A stretch of DNA of 64,000 nucleotides from a virus. The stretch lies in the IMG/VR virus record IMGVR_UViG_3300043436_003510, positions 1-64,000 of that record, one strand, 5' to 3'. Made by a program: the position numbers and the translations under genes. Shown here piece by piece: positions 28,668 to 36,716 of this stretch. Below the pieces are notes generated by a model that made no database searches, had not been told where the DNA came from, and saw nothing but the letters and a program-made list of their open reading frames with translations. Position 1 is the stretch's first letter, and each line of letters opens with the position of its first letter.

Positions 28668-29830
28668 CGTGTGTCATCCAATCTGTCTAAATCGTTTAAA
28701 TCTGCCTCTTCCTGCTGAGCAGCAGCGAGACGCATGGTGTGCGCTCTTGTTTTGGGACCAACAGGATTAGGGCTTGTCACTTGGAACTCGTTAAGAAGAA
28801 GAGTTCTAATCAAAGAGTCAAGAGGGTACGAGAACGGGTCTTTTGCCTGCTTCTTTCTAAACTCTCCAGCGAATTTATATGCAGAAGCCTGAAAGCCAGG
28901 AGTCAACATATTTTCCTCAATACAGTCTCTGACGCCATCCCAACCCCTTGAAACATAATCAAGGACTAACCCCTCAATGTTGAACGAAGACCACCATCTG
29001 CGCTGAGCATCAACCTGCGGGTAACACTCATAGAGCCTGTCAAAAAAATCAGGCTCAGTTGCAACCACATCGCCAAGACGACGAGAAGCAACCGCATGCA
29101 AGGGGATGCCAACCCGAGTGTTGCTACCAGTGATAGAAGCAATGTCGTAATACTCGCAATACTCTGCGCCATGTTCTTCAGTAATAAACTTTAAAACATC
29201 ATCTGTTGTCCAGTCGTAAATGACTTTTGCAAACCTCAAAGGAACAGATTTTTTCATCCTAAAAGGAATGTTGATGTAGTTCTCGTGGAGTTTTTGAACA
29301 CATGACCTGTAGCGAATCATTGACTCGTTCGCCCGAACACCAGTAAGGAAAGCCGTTCTGCCCGTCTTTCCCTGCATTGTATAAAAGTCAATAGTCTCAG
29401 GTACTGGGCGTGATGGGTCAATGCCAAAATGTTCTGCCTTGATAGCGAAATCTGGCATCTCCCTAACAAGCCTCCCTCGTTTTTCTCTTTCTGGAGACCA
29501 GAGAAGAGCATATTCACGGCGACCCAAAACCCACACTTCTTGACCAACTGGAAGGCAATACCATTCCATGTCAACCCAGTCGTAATCCCTAACTTTCATA
29601 ATAAAATCAATAACCAGCGGACTGACCATTTCTTCATCACGAAAAATAACTTTTACTGGTCCAAGACCGCGTTCTTCATGGATTTCTTTTGCCAAATAAA
29701 GAATTGCTGTTGAGTCTTTGCCACCAGAAAACTGGACACATACCGTGTCAAAAGTGTCGTAGATGTGCCTGATTCTTTGCCGAGCGGCATCAACACAGGA
29801 GATATCTAGAAACATTCTTTGACGAGTCAT
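28664..29830 (-). CDS. PAPS reductase-like PP-loop ATP pyrophosphatase (IbrA-like)
   Basis: 388 aa. The PP-loop SGGKDS is at 35-40 (VCVQFSGGKDSTAILYLAKE). Further segments KVIFRDEEMVSPLVIDFIMK, LTGVRANESMIRYRSCVQKL (an R-E-S pattern typical of this class) and VIYDWTTDDVLKFITEEHGA place it with DndC/IbrA-like phage PAPS reductases. It lacks the ECGLH C-terminus of real PAPS reductases, so sulfate reduction is unlikely. Nucleotide or nucleic acid modification with the ParB-like partner is more plausible. Confidence 0.85.
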   Translation of the reverse strand: MTRQRMFLDISCVDAARQRIRHIYDTFDTVCVQFSGGKDSTAILYLAKEIHEERGLGPVKVIFRDEEMVSPLVIDFIMKVRDYDWVDMEWYCLPVGQEVWVLGRREYALLWSPEREKRGRLVREMPDFAIKAEHFGIDPSRPVPETIDFYTMQGKTGRTAFLTGVRANESMIRYRSCVQKLHENYINIPFRMKKSVPLRFAKVIYDWTTDDVLKFITEEHGAEYCEYYDIASITGSNTRVGIPLHAVASRRLGDVVATEPDFFDRLYECYPQVDAQRRWWSSFNIEGLVLDYVSRGWDGVRDCIEENMLTPGFQASAYKFAGEFRKKQAKDPFSYPLDSLIRTLLLNEFQVTSPNPVGPKTRAHTMRLAAAQQEEADLNDLDRLDDTR

Positions 29831-29831
29831 G

Positions 29832-30353
29832 TCACTTATCCAGGTAGTCGGTCATTGTGTCTTCATTGATGTTTTCAAAATCCCAACGACCATCAAGAGA
29901 AGCCCAAAGCGCAGCGTCTATGGGGGTTGCCTCCATCTCGTATTCACGCATCTTCTGTTTGTGTGATTCAATCGCCTTACGCAGGAATTCAACCGTCTTT
30001 AGTCGCTCCTCCACGGCATCAGTACCAAGAGCAATCATGCGTGCTACTTCGTCTAGGCGGGAAGTTACATGAAACTTAAATCGTTCAATCTTCTTCCGCC
30101 TGTTATCAGATTCGGCTGTTGTTTCAGCAATGAGCCGAATGCCGTCTTCGCCAAGTTCTTGATACCTAGCAACTTCTTCTTGGTTTCTTTCATGAATCAA
30201 TTTAAGTTGATTGTCAAGGTTGTTTGCAAGGGCTTGAACAGCCCTGTGCCAACGGCTCCAGTTCTCAGGCAGACATAAATAATCACGCTGCTCATCTGAG
30301 GCGTTGTTTTTAATTTCTTCGGCTACAAGCCGAGCAAAAGCATCATCGTTCAT
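29832..30353 (-). CDS. Helical protein (173 aa), recombination-module companion
   Basis: Nearly all-helical, with coiled-coil stretches (DNQLKLIHERNQEEVARYQE and HVTSRLDEVARMIALGTDAV). Overlaps the nuclease stop as ATGA. No domain recognised; similar helical proteins sit between nuclease and PAPS-like genes in several actinobacteriophages as far as I recall. Confidence 0.65.
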   Translation of the reverse strand: MNDDAFARLVAEEIKNNASDEQRDYLCLPENWSRWHRAVQALANNLDNQLKLIHERNQEEVARYQELGEDGIRLIAETTAESDNRRKKIERFKFHVTSRLDEVARMIALGTDAVEERLKTVEFLRKAIESHKQKMREYEMEATPIDAALWASLDGRWDFENINEDTMTDYLDK

Positions 30354-31126
30354 TTTCTATTACTCCATATTGGGCAGATTGTTTTAAAAGAGCACCAGTC
30401 GCATAACTTGTGCTTGATTGGTTCAAATACACCAGATTCACATCGTTCGTCAATTCCTTTGCGGACTTCTACAACGGTTGACCTGACTTGTTCCCTGTCG
30501 GAATCTTCCATTTTTCTAGCAAGACGAACAGAGTCTTTGATAAACAACAATTCAACCGCAGATACGGTTTCTTTCAGTTGCTTTTCAATTACATATCCGT
30601 ACAGGAAAAGTTGAAAGTATTTATCTTCTTGGAACCTTGGTGCTGGCGCTTTGCCAGTTTTGTAGTCACCGATGATGATTCCATCTTCAGTTCTACGCCA
30701 CCTATCTATAAATCCCTTAATAGCGACACCATCAATATCGTTATTGAGTTCGGTCTCTAGGCCGTCAAAATTGATTTCTGAAGGTTTTTCCATAGAGAAA
30801 AGATTTTCAATGCACCACCAAGAGGTCCATCTAAACATTCTCCTGTCCTTTTCGCCACGGACATACGGAAGTGTTTTTTCTTCATATTCGTTTTCCCACC
30901 AGTCTTTAGCCAACTGGCGAGCACTCTCAATTGTTCTGTGTTCCGCAGGGAGTCCATACAAATCTTCCAAGACAGAGTGAACATAGTTACCACGAAGAGT
31001 TGCCTCTGTGGGTGGTTCCGTAAGCCCATCAATGCGTGAAAGTTTGTACTTTAAAGGACACTGTTGGAATGTTGAAATAGACGAAGGTGATAAATATTCG
31101 GGTGCTTTGAGTAGGGGATTACTCAT
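30350..31126 (-). CDS. RecB/Cas4-like PD-(D/E)XK exonuclease
   Basis: ATG 31126 was chosen because it overlaps the annealase stop by 8 bases; an upstream in-frame start would add 15 residues inside that gene. 258 aa: YLSPSSISTFQQCPLKY with Cys23, LRGNYVHSVLEDLYGLP (GxxxH), IKGFIDRWRR, IIIGDYKTGKAPAPR (the D-xx-K catalytic part as DYKTGK), and a C-terminal Cys set CDWCSFKTICPIW. Cys23 plus these three can hold a 4Fe-4S cluster, as in Cas4 and AddB. Works with the annealing protein. Confidence 0.9.
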   Translation of the reverse strand: MSNPLLKAPEYLSPSSISTFQQCPLKYKLSRIDGLTEPPTEATLRGNYVHSVLEDLYGLPAEHRTIESARQLAKDWWENEYEEKTLPYVRGEKDRRMFRWTSWWCIENLFSMEKPSEINFDGLETELNNDIDGVAIKGFIDRWRRTEDGIIIGDYKTGKAPAPRFQEDKYFQLFLYGYVIEKQLKETVSAVELLFIKDSVRLARKMEDSDREQVRSTVVEVRKGIDERCESGVFEPIKHKLCDWCSFKTICPIWSNRK

Positions 31127-31910
31127 TGTCCTGCGTTTCGCCATTAAACGAAATGCGAACACACTCGCCAATCAAAGCCTCAAGGTCATCTGTTGTCGCA
31201 GTTGCCAGTGTTGGTTTTGGACGACCACCAGCGTGTTCTGTCCAGAACTTGTTCAGTTGCGCTTTTCCGTCAGCGCCAAACCCGCCAACAAGACTTGTGA
31301 AACTTGTCCACATTTCTTCAATCTGTGGGTCAACAAGTTTCTGTACTACTGGAGCAGGAGCCTCTGTCGCTTCCATTGCTTCTTCTGTACGAGCAAGATA
31401 AAGACCCACACCAATAGCCTGAGCAGCCTTTTTGAGCGCATCAGATACTGCGCCTTTAAATTCGTCTCCGAGGTCAACGATGTCGCCCTGCTTAGTGCGT
31501 TTGATTTTCTGACCGCCGAATCCGTCTTTCGTTACGCTGACAAACTTGTCTGTACCTGGATAGATACTCATTCGGACATGTGCGACGATGAAATCAGGGT
31601 CAAGAGAGTCGCGCTCACATTTGATGATTTCGTATGACCAAGCGTCAAAGCCGAGAACTTTATTTAGTCGTGTAATTACTTCACTGACTGGAATGTAAGT
31701 TAAGTAAGTGCCGCCCTTTTTTAGTTGACGCTGAACTTCTGGAGGGAATGGTTCCGAAAGTTCTCGTTGCACTCTGACAAGGTGCTCTTTCTCTTCCTTA
31801 CGGATTTTATTCCAGTTGTTAATTTCGCTAGTGAAGTCACGAGTTGCAACTTGTTCACTAGCGATGATTTCTTCCTCAGGTGGTGTAATTGTCTTTTTTG
31901 TAGCAGCCAC
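31119..31910 (-). CDS. Rad52-like single-strand annealing protein
   Basis: 263 aa, starting at GTG 31910, which shares one base with the upstream stop (TAGTG) and has AGAAAGG before it. The segments YLTYIPVSEVITRLNKVLGF, SYEIIKCERDSL, VAHVRMSIYPGTD and FKGAVSDALKKAAQAIGVGL (the diagnostic alpha-helix of Rad52/22 proteins) give the family. Promotes annealing of complementary single strands made by the neighbouring nuclease. Confidence 0.85.
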   Translation of the reverse strand: MAATKKTITPPEEEIIASEQVATRDFTSEINNWNKIRKEEKEHLVRVQRELSEPFPPEVQRQLKKGGTYLTYIPVSEVITRLNKVLGFDAWSYEIIKCERDSLDPDFIVAHVRMSIYPGTDKFVSVTKDGFGGQKIKRTKQGDIVDLGDEFKGAVSDALKKAAQAIGVGLYLARTEEAMEATEAPAPVVQKLVDPQIEEMWTSFTSLVGGFGADGKAQLNKFWTEHAGGRPKPTLATATTDDLEALIGECVRISFNGETQDNE

Positions 31911-32413
31911 TATTTGGCCTTTCTAATAATGATATTTGTTTTGTAGTCACCGACTTCGCAGTAATTATCTGCGTTAATGCCAAACTTTGCAAGTTCCTTG
32001 ACCCTCCAATAGGAAGGCTGAATAAAGTCCAACATCTTGACGGCGATTTCCTGAGGGGACAGTACCACTTCCCCTGTGTCTAAGTCAATAGCAGATTCCA
32101 TGATTTTGCGAGACACCGTTGTCGCCAGTGTTTCGTGGTCCCATTTCTTTCTGTCTGCAGCACCGCGTACTTCAATTGTTACTGGACCAACAGACATGTC
32201 TTCAACTTTTGCATTTTGAAAAACGGTCATGACCTTTGTGGAGTAAAAAGAGTAAAGGTCGCCCATTGTGCTTTTTACTTCATGCAACTTAACCAAAGAT
32301 TCACCAACTTCTTCAAGTGATGGTTCTGATTCCAGGAATTCGTTGAGTTGGTCTTCAACATCCATAAGTTGTCTAATAAGTTTTGTTAGTACATCATTGG
32401 CATTGGTAGCCAT
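31910..32413 (-). CDS. Helical protein (167 aa) beside annealase
   Basis: ATG 32413 with AAGGAAAATT spacing is clearly the start; the longer open frame lacks a site. Contains TKLIRQLMDVEDQLNEFLES, STKVMTVFQNAKVEDMSVG and FGINADNYCEVGDYKTNIII. Mixed helix and terminal strands; position next to recombination proteins is shared in many actinophages. Function unknown. Confidence 0.7.
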   Translation of the reverse strand: MATNANDVLTKLIRQLMDVEDQLNEFLESEPSLEEVGESLVKLHEVKSTMGDLYSFYSTKVMTVFQNAKVEDMSVGPVTIEVRGAADRKKWDHETLATTVSRKIMESAIDLDTGEVVLSPQEIAVKMLDFIQPSYWRVKELAKFGINADNYCEVGDYKTNIIIRKAK

Positions 32414-32447
32414 AATTTTCCTTCGTAGATAGTTATTACAATATTTA

Positions 32448-33752
32448 CTAAATGATGATAGCGGCTCTTCTGCGCTGAGGCAAGCCCAAACCTGCCAAAT
32501 ATGTAAATGCACCTACAGCAGAGTCAACTTGGTCATCGTGATTGACTGCCTCAGGGAACGAAGCAAATTCATCTAGCCAGTCAGTAAGCCACGAACTTCG
32601 TACAAGGCGCACATTCCCGTTAGCCACAGCGGCAGCGAATGGGCGAGCACGGGTGACTTTGTCTCCAGAGGAGCGCAGACCAATCAAGTCGTACCCAGGG
32701 ACGACATAGCGGGCGTACTGGTCAATAAGGGCTTTTCCGCTAGAGCCTGGTTCTTGTTCAATTCTGATTGACACCATGTGTCCATCTTCGGCGGCAGTTT
32801 GAGCGATTAGTTGTTCCACCTTTTCGCCTCTTGCCCTTATCTTACGGACATCCATAATATAGGCAATACCTTGGTCAAAGAGCATTAGTGTACCAACGGT
32901 CCAGTCAGGGTCTGGGTTTCCAGAGTGTGGCTCAGTAGCCGCCAAGTCCCAAAATCTCACAGCACGAGCAGCGGATGTGACCTGCGGCACATCTGTTGGG
33001 TCAATAATGACAAAGTCTTCACGATTGAACAAAGTACCAAGACTTGTAGACCACCAATCACCGTGCTCAAGACGGCGACGCTCAACAGGGTCAAGGGCTG
33101 AAAGTGCCTGACGATACGAATCAGCGTCAATTCCAGGGTTGTCCGTCAAAAGGCTCGGGACAAAGATTCTCCCCGTATTGTGACCCTCCACGATAAATCT
33201 CTGCCTAACCCAATTAGGGGCAGGGTTTGAAGCGGCCCTCATCCGAAGAGGTACCTGAGACAGCGGACCGCTAGCAGGGCGACGAAGACGAGAGAAAAGG
33301 TACCTATAGTCAGATTCACGGATTTCGGTGACTTCGTCCATGCCGATGAACTGGAATTCGGAACCCTTGTATCTGAGATAGTCGTTTGTGTTGTTTAGAT
33401 ATCCGAACGAAATTCTTGCCCCAGACGGAAATGTGGCTACATAGGAGTTGGCGTTCCAGTGAATGTCATCATAATTAGCCATCCACGACTTGAATCTGTC
33501 CATGAGCGCACCAGGAAGGGACAAGTCAGCAAATGTACGACGGAAAAGAATTGCCGAATAACCAGGAACATCCACATACTGAAGTGCCGACATCAGCAAA
33601 GCGGAAGACTTTCCACCACCAGCAGCGCCACCGAAGAGACCTTCTAGCGCATAGGTGCGCAAAAATACTTTTTGTGTGATTGAGGGTGTCTCTGGGCAAA
33701 AAGATGGTTCTTTAGGCTGCAGATAATCGTAAACGGCATTCCAGTCAGGCAT
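32448..33752 (-). CDS. terL: Terminase large subunit
   Basis: 434 aa. ATPase: Walker A GGAAGGGKSS (41-50), Walker B FIGMDE (135-140) and VTEI after it. RNase H-like nuclease: D269 in FWDLAATEP, E332/E334 in RIEQEPGSSGK, and D406/D407/D410 in HDDQVDSAVGAF. Packages DNA through the portal. Strong AGGAGAT site before ATG 33752. It is the first gene of the long leftward operon; no small subunit was recognised in the window. Confidence 0.96.
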   Translation of the reverse strand: MPDWNAVYDYLQPKEPSFCPETPSITQKVFLRTYALEGLFGGAAGGGKSSALLMSALQYVDVPGYSAILFRRTFADLSLPGALMDRFKSWMANYDDIHWNANSYVATFPSGARISFGYLNNTNDYLRYKGSEFQFIGMDEVTEIRESDYRYLFSRLRRPASGPLSQVPLRMRAASNPAPNWVRQRFIVEGHNTGRIFVPSLLTDNPGIDADSYRQALSALDPVERRRLEHGDWWSTSLGTLFNREDFVIIDPTDVPQVTSAARAVRFWDLAATEPHSGNPDPDWTVGTLMLFDQGIAYIMDVRKIRARGEKVEQLIAQTAAEDGHMVSIRIEQEPGSSGKALIDQYARYVVPGYDLIGLRSSGDKVTRARPFAAAVANGNVRLVRSSWLTDWLDEFASFPEAVNHDDQVDSAVGAFTYLAGLGLPQRRRAAIII

Positions 33753-33813
33753 TGTTATCTCCTAGGTGAAAACTCTACTATTTTCAACAGGTAAAAACGG
33801 GATAAAGTCGTTC

Positions 33814-33847
33814 TTGTAATGACAAAACACAAAGAATAGGCTAATGT
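33814..33847 (+). promoter_or_regulatory. Candidate rightward promoter of head operon
   Basis: Two overlapping readings: atgaca (33819-33824), 17 bases, taatgt (33842-33847); or ttgtaa (33814-33819), 17 bases, taggct (33837-33842). The first places the start point 2-3 bases before ATG 33857, which has no ribosome site, so a leaderless message is likely. It lies in the divergent gap with terL. Confidence 0.45.
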
Positions 33848-33856
33848 GCTTTCACC

Positions 33857-34087
33857 ATGGTGACTGAAAAACGAAAGCGTCCTCGCTTTAATAAACTTCG
33901 TGTGCAACTCGCCCAACTTAGGGTAAAATCAATAAAAGCGATGAATAGAGGCAATGCTGCCCACTTGTTCATGATTTTTTTTGTATTATTTAATTCAATG
34001 GGTGCGTGGATGATTGCGCCCCAATACGGATTAATAACGGCTGGAGTTTGTTCTGGCCTCTACGGGTACTTGTTAGGAAACGAATAA
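33857..34087 (+). CDS. Small membrane protein (76 aa), two helices
   Basis: A basic N-terminus (KRKRPRFNKLRVQLAQLRVK) is followed by two predicted membrane helices (HLFMIFFVLFNSMGAWMIA and YGLITAGVCSGLYGYLLG). It is the first gene of the rightward head operon. No Shine-Dalgarno motif precedes the ATG. Could be a holin-like protein or a membrane anchor; unassigned. Confidence 0.7.
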   Translation: MVTEKRKRPRFNKLRVQLAQLRVKSIKAMNRGNAAHLFMIFFVLFNSMGAWMIAPQYGLITAGVCSGLYGYLLGNE

Positions 34088-34090
34088 CAC

Positions 34091-36283
34091 ATGGCATGGA
34101 ATTCCAATAAGTCGCTCAGCGGATACGACCAAAAAGCAATGCTTAATGCAGGCGCTCCTGTTGCATTTAACCCTTCATTTGCAGGGAAACCCTATAGCGA
34201 CTCTTGGGATATTGAGCGCGCATATCGTGAAGGAATGCAGAAGGTAACTTGGGTTTTTAGATGTATTGATGCCATTGCTGGTAATCAGGCACGCCTCCCC
34301 ATGGTTCTCAAGAAAGACAACTCTCCGCAAGGTGCAGTGATTTCTAAAAAAGACTCAATTCTTGACATCTTGAATTCAAAGTCAAACCAAGGTGAAAACT
34401 CATTCATCTTCCGATACAGACTTTCAGCGCAACTCTTGATGAGTAGCCGAGGCGCTTTTATTGAAAAAGTCCTTGGTCGCGATGGTCGCGTAATTGCCCT
34501 CCATCTTCTACCACCGCAACACACCCGCCCCATTCCAGACCCCAAAAAGTTTGTTTCTGGTTTTGAAGTTGACATGCGAAATGGCACCAAGGTGTATCTC
34601 AAACCAGAGCAAGTGATTTGGGTTCGTCGTCCCCATCCGCTTGACCCATACCTCTCCATCACTCCCATGGAATCTGCAGGCGTAGCAATTGAGATTGAAA
34701 ACCTTGCAAAACTGTATAACCGTAACTATCTTCTAAACGATGGCCGACCAGGAGGTCTTCTTGTTGTTCGTGGAGAAATTGATGACGACGACAAAGATGA
34801 ATTGCGCAATAGGTTCCGCGGGAACTTAGGCAAGACTGGCGCAACAACGGTTATCTCCTCCGATGATGGTGTTGACTTCGTTGATACATCGGCAAGCCCA
34901 CGAGATGCCGCCTATATGCAAATGCGTCAAATTACAAAAGAAGAAATTCTTTCAGCCTTTGGTGTTCCAGAGTCAGCAATTGGAAACGCTGCTGGTCGTA
35001 CATTCTCTAATGCTGGAGAAGAGTTGCGTGTCTTTTGGATGGAAACAATGCTTCCTCATCTTGACTCACTTGCTCGCGCACTTGACGACCTTGACGAGCG
35101 TTACTATGTTGATTTTGACACAAGCAGTGTTCCTATTCTGATTGTTGCCAAGCAGGAGCGGGCTCGCTATCTGATGGATGAATTCCAACAAGGTTTGATT
35201 TCAGCAAACGAATATCGTGACGGAACAGGCAAGAAGAAGGTTGACTCCGAATTGGCTGACAGTCTTCTGCAGAACCCCAACCAAACGCCTATTGCTAACA
35301 CGGAGAAGCCGTTTAAGCCAGAAGAGCAACAGCCAGTTGATATGGCTGCAGGCGCTGCTGCTGGTCCCCCAGGGCTTCCTATGACTTCCCCAGAGGTACC
35401 ACCAGAAGATTTGGCAGCCGCTGGAATAGCGCCAACACCAGAAGGAACACCAACCAGTCTTGAAACGACGGTTGCACCAACTCCTGAAGGGGCTTTGAGT
35501 GCCGAGTTTGGCGGCATGGAATACAAGTCTGCTGAAATGTCCTTTGATGACGATTGGGGAATCAAAGCCGAACAAGACTCAGACAGATGGACAGAAATTC
35601 TTGACCGTACCCTTGAGCGATACTACGAGCGCCAGCAAAGAGTTATCTCAGAAAAAGCAAGTGGTGCGAAGTCTCGCAAAGCACTCTCGGCAAAGACCCT
35701 AGAAATTGAAACAATCTTTGATTCAGAAGTATGGGCAAAGCAACTCAATGAAGATGTAAGACCAATGCTCAAGGCGATTGCCATAGATGCTGTAGCGCTT
35801 GCTGCGCAAAGAACTGGGATGCCTGAAGAAGCAGAAGAGTCAGAGGTTGACAAAATCGTGGATGAACAAATCCAACGCATGGAGAAAGCCAACAGCACAA
35901 CCAAGGAAGAGATTGCCGCCGCCCTGATTATTGCTATGGCTATGGGTGACGATGAAGACAGAATCGGCTTACTTAAAGCGGCTCTTGCTGCAATCTTTGC
36001 CAACCTGCTTGGCAAGAGAAAGCGAGCAATCGCAGAACAAGAGGCTCAGACTTCCTACAACGCTGGAACATTTCTCAGTGGAATCCAGATGGGTGGCGGA
36101 ACAAAAACATGGGTTACGCGCCGCGACTCACGAGTACGAGGAGAGCACATGCTTCTCCACGGCAACACGGTCAACATGAAGGATGCTTTTAGTGTTGATG
36201 GTTCTTCTTTGAGATTTCCTGGCGACCCTCTTGCTCCCATAGGACTAACCATTAACTGCAGATGCAGATTGAGGTTTGACTAA
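34091..36283 (+). CDS. Portal protein fused to MuF-like head morphogenesis domain
   Basis: 730 aa. Residues 1 to about 400 are an HK97-type portal: VFRCIDAIAGNQARLPMVLK, LLMSSRGAFIEKVLGRDGRV, NLAKLYNRNYLLNDGRPGGL and TKEEILSAFGVPESAIGNAA. A Pro/Ala/Glu linker (about 405-480) leads to a helical part and a C-terminal SPP1 gp7/MuF-like domain ending GEHMLLHGNTVNMKDAFSVD and INCRCRLRFD. In most phages these are two genes. Fusion would fix a 12-copy MuF inside the capsid. Stop overlaps the thioredoxin start. Confidence 0.9.
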   Translation: MAWNSNKSLSGYDQKAMLNAGAPVAFNPSFAGKPYSDSWDIERAYREGMQKVTWVFRCIDAIAGNQARLPMVLKKDNSPQGAVISKKDSILDILNSKSNQGENSFIFRYRLSAQLLMSSRGAFIEKVLGRDGRVIALHLLPPQHTRPIPDPKKFVSGFEVDMRNGTKVYLKPEQVIWVRRPHPLDPYLSITPMESAGVAIEIENLAKLYNRNYLLNDGRPGGLLVVRGEIDDDDKDELRNRFRGNLGKTGATTVISSDDGVDFVDTSASPRDAAYMQMRQITKEEILSAFGVPESAIGNAAGRTFSNAGEELRVFWMETMLPHLDSLARALDDLDERYYVDFDTSSVPILIVAKQERARYLMDEFQQGLISANEYRDGTGKKKVDSELADSLLQNPNQTPIANTEKPFKPEEQQPVDMAAGAAAGPPGLPMTSPEVPPEDLAAAGIAPTPEGTPTSLETTVAPTPEGALSAEFGGMEYKSAEMSFDDDWGIKAEQDSDRWTEILDRTLERYYERQQRVISEKASGAKSRKALSAKTLEIETIFDSEVWAKQLNEDVRPMLKAIAIDAVALAAQRTGMPEEAEESEVDKIVDEQIQRMEKANSTTKEEIAAALIIAMAMGDDEDRIGLLKAALAAIFANLLGKRKRAIAEQEAQTSYNAGTFLSGIQMGGGTKTWVTRRDSRVRGEHMLLHGNTVNMKDAFSVDGSSLRFPGDPLAPIGLTINCRCRLRFD

Positions 36284-36600
36284 TGCCAGTGGTGCAACTG
36301 TCCGAATCTTCCTTTAAGGACTTTGTTAAATTAAACAGAATTACTGTCGTTGACTTTTGGGCTGAATGGTGCGGTCCTTGCAAAGTGATGGAACCGATTA
36401 TTAGGTCTTTGAGCAATGAATTGTCTGGCTCTGTTGCGTTTGGCGCTGTAAATGTTGATGAGCATGAAAAATTGGCTCTTGGGCAGGCGATTATGAGCAT
36501 CCCTACGATGATTATTTACTCTCGCGGTATTGAGGTTGACAGGATTATCGGCTCTCGCAGTGCCGAGAAACTCAAAGAAGAAATCTCCAAATACATCTAG
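36283..36600 (+). CDS. Thioredoxin
   Basis: 105 aa with active site WCGPCK (in DFWAEWCGPCKVMEPIIRSL) and the cis-Pro segment IMSIPTMIIYSRG; complete thioredoxin fold length. It may reduce the class II ribonucleotide reductase encoded at 56.6 kb, or assist disulfides in the many Cys-paired head proteins downstream. Overlaps the portal stop (TAATG). Confidence 0.95.
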   Translation: MPVVQLSESSFKDFVKLNRITVVDFWAEWCGPCKVMEPIIRSLSNELSGSVAFGAVNVDEHEKLALGQAIMSIPTMIIYSRGIEVDRIIGSRSAEKLKEEISKYI

Positions 36601-36620
36601 TTTACTGAAACCTGACCGAG

Positions 36621-36648
36621 TTTACTGAAAGTATTTACAAAATATACT
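36621..36648 (+). promoter_or_regulatory. Candidate promoter before prohead protease
   Basis: tttact (36621-36626), 16 bases, tatact (36643-36648). The element tttactgaaa occurs twice (36601 and 36621) in this 116-base gap. Start point would be about 36655. Moderate match only. Confidence 0.35.
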
Positions 36649-36716
36649 GATTGTTGCCGAAACCAACGACAGTTATGGTTTATTGTGTATCAAGACCCGT
36701 TGATTTTGGAGTTTCT

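Noticed and set aside
28664-29830. True PAPS reductase (sulfate assimilation gene)
   Set aside because: The reductase C-terminal Cys motif is absent and the gene is coupled to a ParB-like partner.
36651-36716. Longer N-terminus of the prohead protease
   Set aside because: The TTG and ATG options lack ribosome sites; GGAG precedes ATG 36717 at proper spacing.
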